NCBI RefSeq assembly: GCF_027887165.1
Contig: NC_077232.1
Location: forward strand, 4,039,211-4,103,210
Length of the DNA stretch: 64,000 nucleotides
From: Monodelphis domestica
Taxonomy: Eukaryota > Chordata > Mammalia > Didelphimorphia > Didelphidae
Direction of reading: 5' to 3'
A model generated the notes under the pieces. It did no database searches. It had not been told where the DNA came from and saw only the letters and a list, made by a program, of their open reading frames with translations. A program made the position numbers and the translations under genes. This document shows, in pieces, positions 10,200-20,717 of this stretch (positions are counted from its first letter, which is position 1; the number at the start of each line of letters is the position of its first letter).

Positions 10200-12435
10200 A
10201 TCCTTCCTGACTCTTGGCCTGCCCCTGTGAGCTGCCCAGAATCAACACTCCTAAAAGGACTCGGCTTAAAGAAGAGCGTCCACTCTAACGGGAAGCGAGC
10301 TCTGGGCAGGAAGCAGGAAGCCGTGACCAGAGCGAAGGCAGCAGAACTAAGAGGCCTGGGAGGCTCCCTGGAACAGGTGACCGTTGGCTGGGGATGAAAG
10401 GAGGCCGGAGGGTGTTCTGGGGGCTCAGGAGCAGCAGGCTGAAGGGCTTCCTGCACAGGGTCTGCGCTTGGTCTGAGCCCGACCCCGACACAGCTCCAGA
10501 GACGGTGAAGACCACTGGAAGGGGCGGAACGGGAGCCGAGTGGCCGGACCCTGGGCTGGGGAATGCAGGGGCTGGCTTCCAAGGCTGCTCCGGCCCCTGG
10601 CCCAGGACGCTTCTCCTGGGTACGGCCAGCTGCTGGACACAAGCCGCGTCCTTCGTGCCCCCAGAGCCTTGGCTGGGACCGGCGTGTACCTTTCCACAAG
10701 GAAATGTGTTCATCCCTCGGTCTTGCGACACTGGTGTCTGCCTCTCGACACTTCCTGGTTCCCAGGGAAGAAGAGCCCTTCGGTGCCACGATGACCCCCC
10801 GCCCCCCGTCCTCCCGCAGACCTTGTGGAGTCTCTGGATGGCTGGTTCATCCTCCTTCCGGAGCCCCAGGCCGGGGCTTCTCCCCCAGGCTCTGCCCTCT
10901 CCCCACCCCATCAAGAATTTCTCTGGGCCTTCCTCTTCCCATTGGCAGCCCAGGCCCAGCTTCTTGCACTGCTTTCTGGCGCCGTCCACACTGGCCAGCA
11001 TGGAAATTCCCGCGGGGCACTCTGGAGGGCCGAGGATCCCCGGGCCCACGCCCGGCCGGGCTGGACAGGGCCCTCCTCCTTCCCCTGCCGGCCCCCGCCA
11101 TGTCAGAGGCGAGGAGAGGGGCCCGGGGAGGGCCCCCAGCGGCCGGCATTGTCGGGGAGGCAGGCCGGTAGGGAAGGCCTTCACCAAGGTCCCCGGGACG
11201 AGGAGGGCCCGAGCTGGGCCGTGACTCCGGCCGTCTGCTTCTCCTGGCCGGGGGGAGCGAATTCTCTGGCTCCCCTGTGCCCCGCTTCTCCCCTGGGTCC
11301 CGGCTCCCACCCCACCTCCTTCAGGAAGCTCCTCCCCTCGCTCCCTCCGACCAGGCGGCCTCCCTTGAACCCTGGCCCGTGGACATTGGCGCGCGGAGCT
11401 GCCCGGAGGGGAACAAGCGCGCCACAGGCGCCAGCTGCCCGCCACCTTCGGGAGGTCCCATGGGAAGCCCTTGTCCCCTCCCCCCGCGGGGCCTGGCTTG
11501 CCGCAGAGGTCCGGCTGGCCCTGTGGACGGCTGCGGCTCCGCTACCCCTCCGGCGGGCTCTCGGCCGTGGGAAGAGCCGCCCCCAGACCCCGGAGCAGCC
11601 GGGCTGGCCCTTCTCCACAGTTCCTGGCCAGGACAGCCGCGAGGTTGGCTCTGGGTTCCCCAGGGGCCGCCCCACGGCTGCCGGCAGTCGCTGCCCTGCC
11701 CGGAGCGCGGAGGGGCTTCCAGAGCAGGTGGGCCCCGCTGGAGCGGGCACAGAGGGCACGGCTAGGACGGAGCTCGGCCTCCAGGACGCGGCCTCCGTCA
11801 GGGAGGCAGGAAGCACAGCCCTGGGGCAGCGAGTCCAGAGGGAGGCCCCGTGCCCGGGCCGGACGTCCGGCCAGAGGGACAAGCACGAAGGCTGCTCCCG
11901 GGCGCCTGCTTCCCCCACGAGGGCAGAAACTGGCTCAGAGCCCAGGAAGGGGGCCGCTTGGGCAGATGGAGGGGGCTCTCGAGCCTGGGGGGTCACAGCG
12001 GGGCCACCCTGGACGTCACGGGAGGCTGCCGGGCCCCAGCACGCCTTCTCTGGCCCCCCAAGACCTCCAAGCCGTCAAGCACGGCCAAACGCCTGGGCGA
12101 GACTTAAGAGCCCTGGAATGGTCGGCGGGGAGAGAAAGCCTCTGGAGCCAGACGGGGGCCTTCGATGAACCCGAGAACGCCCTCTGCTCATCAGGAGCCC
12201 AGAGGAGGGGAGCCAGGAGGGAAACGGAGGCCTGGATTCGCCCTGCGCTCCTCCCTCAGGAGCTGGATGGGGCCGAGGGCGGGGAGTCCGGCCTCTGTAC
12301 AGTCTCCCCCAGTGTGGCCACCCAGGCTGTGTGCAGACCTCCAGGCAGGGGCAGGAGCTACTCAGGCCCTCCCGCCTTTCGAAAGGGGGAGAGGCCGTGC
12401 TGGATGGAGCCCGGGCCCTGGGCACAGAAGCCCCG
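10200..12435. other. CpG-rich block, possible CpG island; no repeat recognised
   Basis: About 2.2 kb of very GC-rich sequence, with CpG kept at many sites between about 10990 and 12170. Long frames overlap on both strands (plus 10825-12168, 447 codons; minus 10285-11445, 386 codons; minus 11181-11996, 271 codons). Their products are Pro/Gly/Ala/Arg-rich without domains, which is what stop-poor GC-rich DNA gives. A promoter-associated island or an exon-containing locus is possible but not shown. Confidence 0.4.
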
Positions 12436-12439
12436 CCAG

Positions 12440-12535
12440 TCACTCCATGTCTTCAGACTCCGTCTCCTCCTCAGGCGTCGAATGGGGATAATAACAGCAT
12501 CTGCCTCCTCGGATTGTTGAGAGGCTCAAATGGGC
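12440..12535 (+). mobile_element. MIR 3' fragment
   Basis: 'ctccgtctcctcctcaggcg', 'aatggggataataacagc', 'tgcctcctcggattgttgag' and 'aggctcaaatggg' match the sense MIR 3' half. Confidence 0.75.
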
Positions 12536-12581
12536 CCCGGTGGGGAAGATGCCAGTTTTTTAGCAGATTTAAAGCTCTCTT

Positions 12582-12590
12582 AGAAATGCT
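12582..12590. repeat. Target-site duplication, left copy (AGAAATGCT)
   Basis: The nine bases before the type A SINE are repeated at 13107-13115, beyond the GGAA array. The SINE and the array are therefore bracketed as one insertion. Confidence 0.8.
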
Positions 12591-12790
12591 AGGGGGCTGC
12601 TGGGTAGCTCAGTGGATGGAGAGCCGGGCCTAGAGACGGGAGGTCCTGGGTTCCAATCTGGCCTCAGCCACTTCCCAGCGGTGTGACCCTGGGCAAGTCA
12701 CTTGACCCCCATTGCCTAGCCCTCACCACTATTCTGCCTTGGAATCATTGCACAATATTTATTCTAAGATGGAAGGGAAGGGTTTAAATT
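12591..12790 (+). mobile_element. Type A tRNA-derived marsupial SINE, near full length
   Basis: Head 'gctgctgggtagctcagtgg' (A-box region), B-box 'gggttccaatctgg', then 'gtgaccctgggcaagtcact', 'ccattgcctagccctcacc' and a tail 'tattctaagatggaaggg'. The A-rich tail at 12783-12800 runs straight into a GGAA array. The B-box is of tRNA kind, but this is a SINE and not a tRNA gene. Confidence 0.9.
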
Positions 12791-12799
12791 AAAATAAAG

Positions 12800-13106
12800 A
12801 AAGAGAGAGAGAGGAAGGAAGGAAGGAAGGAAGGAAGGAAGGAAGGAAGGAAGGAAGGAAGGAAGGAAGGAAGGAAGGAAGGAAGGAAGGAAGGAAGGAA
12901 GGAAGGAAGGAAGGAAGGAAGGAGGGAAGGAGGGAAGGAGGGAAGAAGGGAAGGAAGGAGGGAAGGAGGGAGGGAGGGAGGAAGGAAGGAAGGAAGGAAG
13001 GAAGGAAGGAAGGAAGGAAGGAAGGAAGGGAGGAAGGAAGGAAGGAAGGAAGGAAGGAAGGAAGGAAGGGAGGAAGGAAGGAAGGGAGGGAGGAAGGAAG
13101 GAAGGA
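12800..13106. repeat. (GGAA)n microsatellite grown from the SINE tail
   Basis: About 300 bp of GGAA with GGGA variants, starting after 'agaaagagagagagagg'. It lies between the SINE body and the right target-site duplication, so it arose inside the inserted element's tail. GGAA repeats are known ETS-factor binding arrays. The 145-codon poly-Leu/Pro/Ser/Phe minus frame is a product of the array. Confidence 0.95.
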
Positions 13107-13115
13107 AGAAATGCT
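13107..13115. repeat. Target-site duplication, right copy (AGAAATGCT)
   Basis: Identical to 12582-12590; it closes the SINE plus GGAA insertion. Confidence 0.8.
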
Positions 13116-13911
13116 GGTCATTCCTATTGACTGACTAAAGCAAGCATGACTTTGGTTTTCACTTCCATCCGGTGAGAAGGGATGCTGGAGAAGCTGGACG
13201 TCACTGTGTGGCTCAAAGGGTGGCAAGAACGGCAGCCAGGAGCCTCTTCTCTAAGCGGGGCCTCCGTCCCTGCGAGGCAGGGAGCAGAAGGCCAGGGCCG
13301 GAGGCTGCTGCTGTGCTCTCCTCGGGCTCCCTTAGGTGCTATTCACTCGGGGATGAAGCGTTCAGGTCCTCAATAAGGCCTCCAGGCTTTAGACACCAGT
13401 CTGGAGTCCGTCCATCCCATGAGGAATGCGCAGAGGAGGAGCAAGAACTCGACTCGTCTCTCCAGGCGGCAGTGAAATCGGAAGCAGAGAAGGGGCAATG
13501 CGGAGGGAAGGAGACCTCAGCCCAGCATCCTCCCCTCAAGCCTCCAGCATGTCCCGCTGGGGAGAGGCCATGAGGGCGAGCGGCAGCCCGGCACGTTGAC
13601 TGCTCCGTCTTCTCCTTTAGCGGCCCCTCATGTTCTCCTCTTGCAAAGCTGAGGGCAGAACTCCACAGGCCTGGAGAGGTGGGAGCTCTCGGCTCCTCAT
13701 CATCGGCTCGGCTCCATCTCCCAGACAGCCAGGCACGAGCCCCAACCAATGAGCTTTGGGGTTTGGGCCACAGAATAGGAAGTCACTGTGTGGAGAAGCC
13801 GCGGGTGCAAGGGAGAGCCACCGAGGACCCCCTTCTCCCCTTCTGAACTGCTTCGCCACCTTCCGCTGTGAGGCCTTCTCCAAAGGATCCAAATGGACGG
13901 CTGATGCCTGA
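13116..13911. other. Unassigned sequence
   Basis: No gene or repeat recognised. Frames on both strands (plus 13172-13573; minus 13339-13749) have no domain. Confidence 0.35.
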
Positions 13912-13983
13912 GCAGAGAGAGAGAGGGAGACATAGAGACAGAGACAGAGACCGAGAGACAGAGAGACAGAGAGAGACAGAGAC

Positions 13984-14015
<32 letters not shown>

Positions 14016-14016
14016 G

Positions 14017-14052
<36 letters not shown>

Positions 14053-14104
14053 GAGAGAGAGGCAGAGACAGAGACAGGGAATCGGACAGAGAAGAGAGAG
14101 CCAC
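13912..14104. repeat. GA/GACAGA simple repeat
   Basis: About 190 bp of (GA)n and GAGACAGA units. The Arg/Glu/Asp and Ser/Leu frames overlapping it are artefacts. Confidence 0.95.
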
Positions 14105-14379
14105 ACAAAAAGAAGGTAAACATTCTCTTCCCAGAGAAGTTTTGCGATTTGCGAGTGTCTCTGGGGGGCTCCTACGTGCCCCTGAGCCCCCCAATGCCTG
14201 GCCCTCTCTAGAGCGAACCCCATACGAGGATGGTCCCTCTCCGAACTGTCTGCATCCTTACTTGGCATTTTGTCTCTAAGAGGGCTCAGTGGGTGAAAGT
14301 GAAGGACGGCATTCCAGGGAGGAGGCTCGCTGCGGGTGCCCGGAGCCCTGACCTAGTTATGGGAAAGATGGCCAGATAA

Positions 14380-14687
14380 GACAAGAACGGTGTGTTCAAA
14401 TCCCAGCTCTGCTACTTCCTTCCTGGCTGTGTGATGTTGGGCGAGTCATTTTTAATCCCTCACCCTCCATCTCCGAACCAAAACCGTGCACGGGTTCCAG
14501 GTCAGAGGAGCAGGGAGGGCCAGGCTAGCCGGGAGGGGGTGAAGTCATTGGCCACCAAATGATGGCAAGAAGAGAGTGGTGAAGAGAGTCACCACCCCGC
14601 TAGGAAGTGTCTGAGGCCAGATTTGAACCCAGGACCTCCGGTCTCTAAGCCCCGTTCTCAACCCACTGACCCACCCAGCTGCCCCTG
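14380..14687 (-). mobile_element. Type A SINE, antisense, next to a sense MIR piece
   Basis: 14380-14447 carries a sense SINE-like 'gttcaaatcccagctctgc' and 'gctgtgtgatgttgggcgag'. From about 14449 the reverse-complement type A tail follows ('tttttaatccctcaccctcc'), then 'gtgtctgaggccagatttga', 'acccaggacctccgg' and the head end 'ccacccagctgcccc' at about 14685. The middle (14490-14600) is poorly conserved. Confidence 0.75.
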
Positions 14688-15264
14688 AAGTTACTCCTCT
14701 GCTTCACTGTCCTAGTCTGTAAAATGAGGGGTCGGCCCAGGCTCTGCAGTCTCTGCCTTCTCTAAGGCGAAGACACACCGAGCGCTCCATGGCCTGGCCC
14801 GGCCATCAGCGGTCGCCTCCCTCTACTGGACAGACTCCAAGGATGTGTGACTCAGGCCGGGCTATTCAGAGTCCTGATGTTGAGTCACCGAGTAAGGAAG
14901 GGCCACCGGCTAGCCTCAAGCACTCGGCTTGGTCTATTTGTGGAGGGAGATCTCAGCATTTCCTCAGAGCGAGCCACAGAGCCAGCCCCATCGGGGCTGC
15001 CAGTTGAGAGCTCCCGGGGAACTCTGGGCCATCAGGACTCATCTAGATGCATTTAGGCCTCAGGCACCCCTGGAGGGAGACGGGCCACAGCCCAGAAGTC
15101 AGCAGTCTGTCCAGGGAGGCTTCCTGTCCACCCTCTTTGCCTTCCACTGAGTGAATTCCAGGAGAGAATCGTCCACCCTGGACTGGAACACAGAGCAGAC
15201 TGGAGAGAAGTCTCTGGCATGGGAGAACCCCCACAGAATCCTGGATGGGGTAGGAAAAAGGCTG
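14688..15264. other. Unassigned sequence with a weak MIR trace
   Basis: 'cactgtcctagtctgtaaaa' followed by 'tgaggggtcgg' at about 14706-14740 resembles a MIR core. The rest shows no gene or repeat. Confidence 0.35.
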
Positions 15265-15345
15265 CAGACTGAGCCTGAAGACATGGGTTCAAATTCTGAT
15301 GATCTCCCTGGGCCTCAGTTTCCCCATCTGTAACATGTGAGGAAT
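15265..15345 (+). mobile_element. MIR-type SINE fragment
   Basis: 'gactgagcctgaagacatgg', 'gttcaaattctgatg' and 'gcctcagtttccccatctgt' are in sense order; the head and tail are missing. Confidence 0.7.
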
Positions 15346-15510
15346 GGATCCTCTCCTTCCAAATCCAGGGTTGTTCCCTCTGTAGCCCAAGAATCTCGCC
15401 TCTCCAGAGCCTCAGTTTCTTCCTCTGTTCTGCTCTGCAAGTTTCTCTTCAGCTCTGGATCTAACGTCAGGCTTGTCACTGCCCTCGTTCAGGCTTACAA
15501 ATAACCGTGT

Positions 15511-15840
15511 CACACACACACGCACACACACGCACACACGCACATGCACACACACATGCACACACGCACATGCACATGTACTCACACTCACACATACACA
15601 TGCACACACACTCACGCGCACACACATATGCACACACACTCACACACACGCACACACACACGCACATGTACTCACACTCACACATACACATGCACACACA
15701 CTCACGCGCACACACATATGCACGCACACACTCACACACACACTCACACACACATGCACGCACACACTCACACACGCACATACACACGTACTCACACACA
15801 CACACACATACACACACACGTGGGCACACACACGCACACA
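15511..15840. repeat. CA-rich array with CACG and CATG variants and a 90-bp internal duplication
   Basis: About 330 bp of CA repeat interrupted by CACG, CATG and CTCA. A segment of about 60 bp beginning 'atgtactcacactcacacat' at 15576 recurs at 15666, so the array carries a 90-bp higher period. The Thr/His and Val/Cys frames here are artefacts. Confidence 0.95.
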
Positions 15841-16330
15841 GTGGGCTCTTACTCAGTGCTCTCATTCATTTCTTCATCCACTTTCTCCACGCATTCACTC
15901 ACTCACTTCTCTGCCCAGGATGGAATGTGGGGTCTGTGTGACCACCAGGTTCTCCTCCCCCCTCAGAGGCTCTACAGCGTGTCCCCAATTAGGACGACTG
16001 TAAACGGACTTTGTAACCGGATCGGCTCACCCATGAGCAAGGATGGGCTCAGCGGCTCCCAGGCCCGTCCTCCGAGGGTCTTCCGGGGGGCTTTGTGTGC
16101 TCTGAGGCTGGGCTAAGGGGAAGCTCAGTGGCCTGTGACTGGCCGGCCCCCTCTGCCCGGCCGCCTGCCTCACAGGGGTGCCTGGGCTGCCTTCTCTGCG
16201 GCCGTCCTTCTCTCGCAGGCTTGGCCAGTCAGAGTCCGGGGACTCCTGGGCACCTGCTGGCCCTCGTCGATGTGCTCAGCTGGCGCTGGCTCCTCTGCAG
16301 ACCGTCCTCGGGGCCTTTGCACTGGGTTAC
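15841..16330. other. Unassigned GC-rich sequence
   Basis: No gene or repeat recognised between the CA array and the minisatellite. Confidence 0.35.
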
Positions 16331-16925
16331 TGGCCTCGGCGCGTCCTCCCAGCCTCGCCGGCGCCCTCCTGGCCTCGCCGGCGTCTTCCTGGCCTCGCCG
16401 GCGCCCTCCTGGCCTCGCCGGCGCCCTCCTGGCCTCGCCGGCGCCCTCCTGGCCTCGCCGGTGCCCTCCTGGCCTCGCCGGCTTCCTCCTGGCTTCGGCA
16501 CATCCTCCTGGCCTCGCCGGCGTCCTCCTGGCCTTGCCGGCGTCTTCCTGGCCTCGCCGGCGCCCTCCTGGCCTCGCCAGCGCCCTCCTGGCCTCGCTGG
16601 CTTCCTCCTGGCTTCGGCACATCCTCCTGGCCTCGCCGGCGCCCTCCTGGCCTCGCCGGCGCCCTCCTGGCCTCGCCGGCGCCCTCCTGGCCTCGCCGGC
16701 TTCCTCCTGGCTTCGGCACATCCTCCTGGCCTCGCCGGCGTCCTCCTGGCCTTGCCGGCGTCTTCCTGGCCTCGCCGGCGCCCTCCTGGCCTCGCCAGCG
16801 CCCTCCTGGCCTCGCTGGCTTCCTCCTGGCTTCGGCACATCCTCCTGGCCTCGCCGGCGCCCTCTTGGCCTCGCCGGTGCCCTCCTGGCCTCCCGGCATC
16901 CTCCTGGCCTCCGCACATCCTCATG
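16331..16925. repeat. CpG-rich 20-bp minisatellite with a 218-bp higher-order repeat
   Basis: About thirty copies of a 20-bp unit (GCCCTCCTGGCCTCGCCGGC) in tandem, with about three CpG per unit. A variant unit containing 'ggcttcggcacatcc' occurs at 16491, 16610, 16709 and 16828, so spacings alternate 119, 99 and 119 bp and give a 218-bp higher-order period. Because 20 is not divisible by 3, all frames stay open. The long plus frames (371, 318 and 263 codons) and minus frames (248, 231 and 190 codons) are products of the array. Confidence 0.95.
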
Positions 16926-17900
16926 ACTCGGCTGGCTGTGGGCCGTGCCCGGGGGGCCTCTGGCGCCAGGCTGGGCCCGTCCGGAGCCGCTGCTTCCTCA
17001 GGCTTCCCGCAGGAAGGGGAGACCCTCCGCCAGTGCGGATCAGCGCAGTGACACGGCCAGGGCCTCGCAGCACGTCTCCGGAGACCCTGCGGTCAAGCCT
17101 TCCTCCGGCCGGCGGGCCGCCCTTGCTGCCACCGATGGCTGCCTGGCCAGAGGCTCCCCGGAGCAGCCGTTGGTGGGAGGCCGGCTTCGGAGGAGCAGCA
17201 GCTGTGCTGGCCGGGGCTGGGGCGCCGGGGAGAAGGCAGTCCGGCCCTGCCGGGGCCTCTCCTCGCCTCCCTTCCTCCAGCGGGCCTTTGTGATGACCCA
17301 GAGCCGAGCCCATCGCCATGCTGGTCACCCTCCAAGGCAGCCGGTGGAGGCCCTCCTTAAACCACGGCGACCAGACGTGCACCCGACAAGAGAGGCAGCA
17401 GGTCTCGGCCTTCCTTGTCTTGGGGGCTCCGGCCTCCTCTTGTAGCCTGAGGCCCCCCCCTCCCCCCGGCTCTCATCGAGCTTGCGGTCCACTAAGGCCC
17501 CCAGATCGTTCTCGGAAGCTCCCTTCAGCACTGCCTGTGGGTCTGTTCGCCCCACAGGGGAACATTGGGTAGAAATTAAAAACGACAACAACAAAGAACA
17601 CATTGAGACTTGCTGGCCAGGAAGGCCGCCCCCCGCCCAGTGATTAGAGGCACCCCCAGGGAGGTGGCAGGAGCTCAGTCACTGCTAGCTGCAAGCGGTA
17701 GGCTGGAAAACTCCTGGTTCGGTCCTGCAGGCACCAAGTAAATGCCTTCCGCGTGTTTGTTGACTGACACTCTCCTCAGCTCCGAGTTCACTCCTAAGGG
17801 ACAAGCTGCTCCCTGACTTTCAGGACTCGCATCTCCTCTGCCAGGGTGGCCCTGGCGGCTCCCTCCTGGGCTCGGCCCTGCACACAGACGGTTCTGCTGG
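16926..17900. other. GC-rich unassigned sequence
   Basis: CpG-rich to about 17350, then mixed. 17560-17610 is A-rich with 'aaaacgacaacaacaaag', possibly an old SINE tail. A short L2-end trace is possible near 17730-17770 ('caccaagtaaatgcc', 'tgttgactgaca'). No gene is supported. Confidence 0.35.
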
Positions 17901-18066
17901 CTTTTTCCGCCTCAGAATCAATACTGTGTATCGGTCCTGAGGCAGAAGGGCGGGCAGCGTCAGGCAAGGGGAGTTGAGTGACTTGCCCAGGGTCACTCGG
18001 CTAAGACGAGCCTGAGGCCAGATTAAAACCCAGGACTCCGATTTCTAGGCCTGGCTCCATCCAGGG
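17901..18066 (-). mobile_element. Type A SINE, antisense
   Basis: 'ctcagaatcaatactgtgta', 'ggtcctgaggcagaaggg', 'gagtgacttgcccagggtca', 'cctgaggccagattaaaacc' and 'ctaggcctggctcca' form a reverse-complement type A copy. It lacks the outermost head and is diverged. Confidence 0.85.
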
Positions 18067-19090
18067 AGCCTCCTGGCCACCCCTGCCCAGGACTGCTGAC
18101 ATTTTGAGACCTCACAAGAGCCTGTACCAAAGGAAGAAAGACCCGAAGAGAAGCGGGCCCAGTGGAGGGCTTCAGGGAGGAGGCGGCAGACTCCTCCATC
18201 TAGCTTTGCGGTCAGGAGGAAGGACGAGGGGGTCCGTTTTTCTCGTGAGGCCTTTACAAAAGTCGTCTCGGTTCTGACTGGGCCTGTCAGAACTAAAAGG
18301 CCAAGACGAGAACCCGGGCGAGGGCCCGGGTCTGCAGGTTCTCCGAGGGCCTCCGTCCGTCCCCTCTCCCAGGCCCGGACCTTCACTGACCGGCCCCCGT
18401 TTCACACACAGGCTTTAAAGGGCTGTATGGACAGGCCAGTTCCGACGGCCATTAGGAAGAGGCCCAGAGGCAGGGAGAAGGCGCAAGGGGTGCGGGTGGG
18501 GGAGAGCCCCGGCTGGGGTTCTTGGGGGAGGGAGCGTGACTTTCTGTGCCCTCCTGATCCTGGGCACCGCCCTGTGCCGGGCAGCGTCTCCCCAGAGCTG
18601 CTTAATGGCCCCGGCGAGTGGCTCCTCCCCCACCCCCAGAGGTGCCCGCCTGGTGGCTGTGGAGCACCGAAGGCTATTTCACAGGCTCTTGCGGGGAACC
18701 GGTCAGAATGAATGGCCGGGCTGGCGGGCTGCCCACTGCGGGGAGTTATTTTGGGACCTGAGAAACGTACTGTGTGAACTGCGAGACCCAGGGTTATCGG
18801 GCCATCGACAATGATGGGAATCGCCAGCCAGCCCGTGTTCACTGAGCATCTGTTATGTGCCCAGCCCCACGCTGGGCACCCCGGAGGGGGCGGGGGACGG
18901 GCAAGGAATGAAGCTGGAGGAGAGAGAGCAGCGCCGACACCCAGGAAGTGACTCGGGGCCAAGTTCGGGGCAAATAACGCGGATGAGAACTTCATATTAA
19001 ATCATAGAGCCTGACTCGAGATAAGCTTATCAGAAGAGTTGGGGGCGTTAAAGAAGGCCAGGGGGGGATCACCGGTCGGACCAGCTTCAT
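18067..19090. other. GC-rich unassigned sequence; weak L2 trace
   Basis: No gene recognised. At about 18838-18885 'ttcactgagcatctgttatg' followed by 'tgcccagccccacgctgggc' looks like a short antisense L2 end. A 197-codon minus frame (18402-18995) has no domain. Confidence 0.35.
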
Positions 19091-19210
19091 CCTTTATTCA
19101 CATTCATTCGTTCACCGAACAGTTGTTAAGGGCTCCTGCTAGGTCCTGAGGTCAAAGCCGACTTGAGATTCAGCATGGCTGGCCACATCCCTGGAGCTCA
19201 CAGCGAGGAG
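19091..19210 (-). mobile_element. L2 3' end, antisense (weak)
   Basis: 'cattcattcgttcaccgaac', 'agttgttaagggctcctgct' and 'ggagctcacagcgagg' follow the antisense L2 terminus. Confidence 0.5.
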
Positions 19211-20540
19211 GGGAGCGAGTCAGGAGTGTGCACCCGTGCACGCACGCGCACGCACACACAGTTAACTCATCCACAACGTTCCTCCGTCCAGCACTGGGGA
19301 AGGCCTGGACCAGCCTTCTGTAAAGTGGCACAAAACCCGGACTGACAAACCTGATAACTGCACCAGGGCCCGCCGATCCCTCTAGGGGAAGCCCATCCCA
19401 ACCCTGGCCGGCTCACATTCTAGGCACGTTGGTTCCTGATCTGGATTATTGCGAGGGTCTTGCTCCTGCCCTCTAGACAGCCCAGATCCCATCCCTCTTC
19501 CATGGCAGCCTTTCTGATCCCATCGTTCCTCCTCCTACCCGTCTTCTCCAGCTAAGCATGCTCTGGTCCCGGACCTTCATTGGACATGGATGGCTGCAAG
19601 GCTCTGCTCCAGCCTAGCTGGCTTCCCTCGTGCTCTCCAGCTCATCCATGTCCTTTGAATCTGGGACTCCTGGAACTGGGAACAGAGACACTCACTCTTG
19701 TCTCCTGGAAACGGCTTCTCTTAACGAAGCCCAAGACTTCATTCCCTCTTGGGCTGCCATATTGTTTCCTGGACACAACACACGTATTGAGCTCAGAAGC
19801 CCCCCAAATCCCATCCCCCCACCCAATTGCTGTCCCTATGTGCATCCTCCATGTTTTCCTTGAACAACTGAACTTTTCCATGCCCTAACTGTGGCCTGAT
19901 GATTATGGAGCCACTAGAAGGCGTTGAGCAGAGGCCAAGCGACCACTTTTCCACGGTGTTGTAGTGAGGATTCTTTTTCAGATGGTGTTAGCCTGGATGA
20001 GGACGGAGGGCCCTCCGAGCTCCCAAAGTCTGTGGCTTTCATCTCCCTCCATTCAGTCCATCAAGCTCCTTTTGGGTCCTGACTCTGCTGTCCGGTGGGT
20101 TGGCGCCGGCTGCCTTTCGGCTTTGTGTGATTGGCAAAGTGGACGCGCATTCGTCTGGCCTTTGTCCCGGTTGTGGATACAAATGTTCGATGAATGACCC
20201 AGGCCTGGGCAGAAGTCTGCAGGGCATTGCACTGGCTCCTCTCCCTTCTCGCCAGGAATAGGACCACATCCTCAGGCTAAAGGGATGCTAAGCTGAGGCG
20301 AGGTAAATGATGCCCACAGCATTCCATTCCCCTGGCCAAATAGATCAGGAATCCTGACCAAGAGGAAGTGAGATCGATCTGGCCCGCCCAGGCTTTAGGG
20401 AAGTCAACTTCCTTTCTTTCTAAGTGTTGACCAGTTATCCCTTGAATGGTCTGTGGCACTTTTGGGGGTGCTAAAGAAGGGATCCTGCTTTAGTTTGGAG
20501 TTGGCCTGAATGCCCTCTCGGGTTTCTTACAACTCAGAGG
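19211..20540. other. Mostly unassigned; possible L2 body near 19430-19540
   Basis: 'gatctggattattgcgaggg' at about 19439 and 'catggcagcctttctgatcc' at about 19501 recall the sense L2 segments around 'ggactattgcaatagcctcc' and 'gaagccttccctgatc'. The rest shows no gene or repeat that I can name. Confidence 0.4.
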
Positions 20541-20544
20541 TTTT

Positions 20545-20660
20545 GTGCTTTGGTCCTATGGGGAAATGAAACCCTGATTCTACTCATTATTAGCTATATG
20601 ACTTTGGACCAGTCATTTCCCTCTTTGGACTTTAGTTTCTTCCTCTGTAAAATGAGAAGG

Positions 20661-20662
<2 letters not shown>
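20545..20662 (+). mobile_element. MIR-type SINE fragment running into a GT array
   Basis: 'ggaaatgaaaccctgattct', 'tagctatatgactttggacc', 'gactttagtttcttcctctg' and 'taaaatgagaagg' keep sense MIR order. The copy ends exactly where the GT repeat starts. Confidence 0.7.

Positions 20663-20717
<55 letters not shown>
20663..20717. repeat. (GT)n microsatellite
   Basis: About 55 bp of uninterrupted GT, at the right edge of a MIR piece. Confidence 0.97.

Noticed and set aside
10285-12168. Long overlapping open frames on both strands (386 to 447 codons) as possible genes
   Set aside because: They overlap on both strands in very GC-rich DNA, where stops are rare. The products are Pro/Gly/Ala/Arg-rich without any domain, motif or splice structure that I could point to.
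16331-16925. Regular repeats as a CRISPR-like array
   Set aside because: The DNA is vertebrate, the units abut without unique spacers, and no cas-like gene is near.
16095-17293. Repetitive 371- and 318-codon proteins (Ala/Ser/Pro/Trp repeats)
   Set aside because: They are translations of the 20-bp minisatellite; all frames on both strands stay open there.
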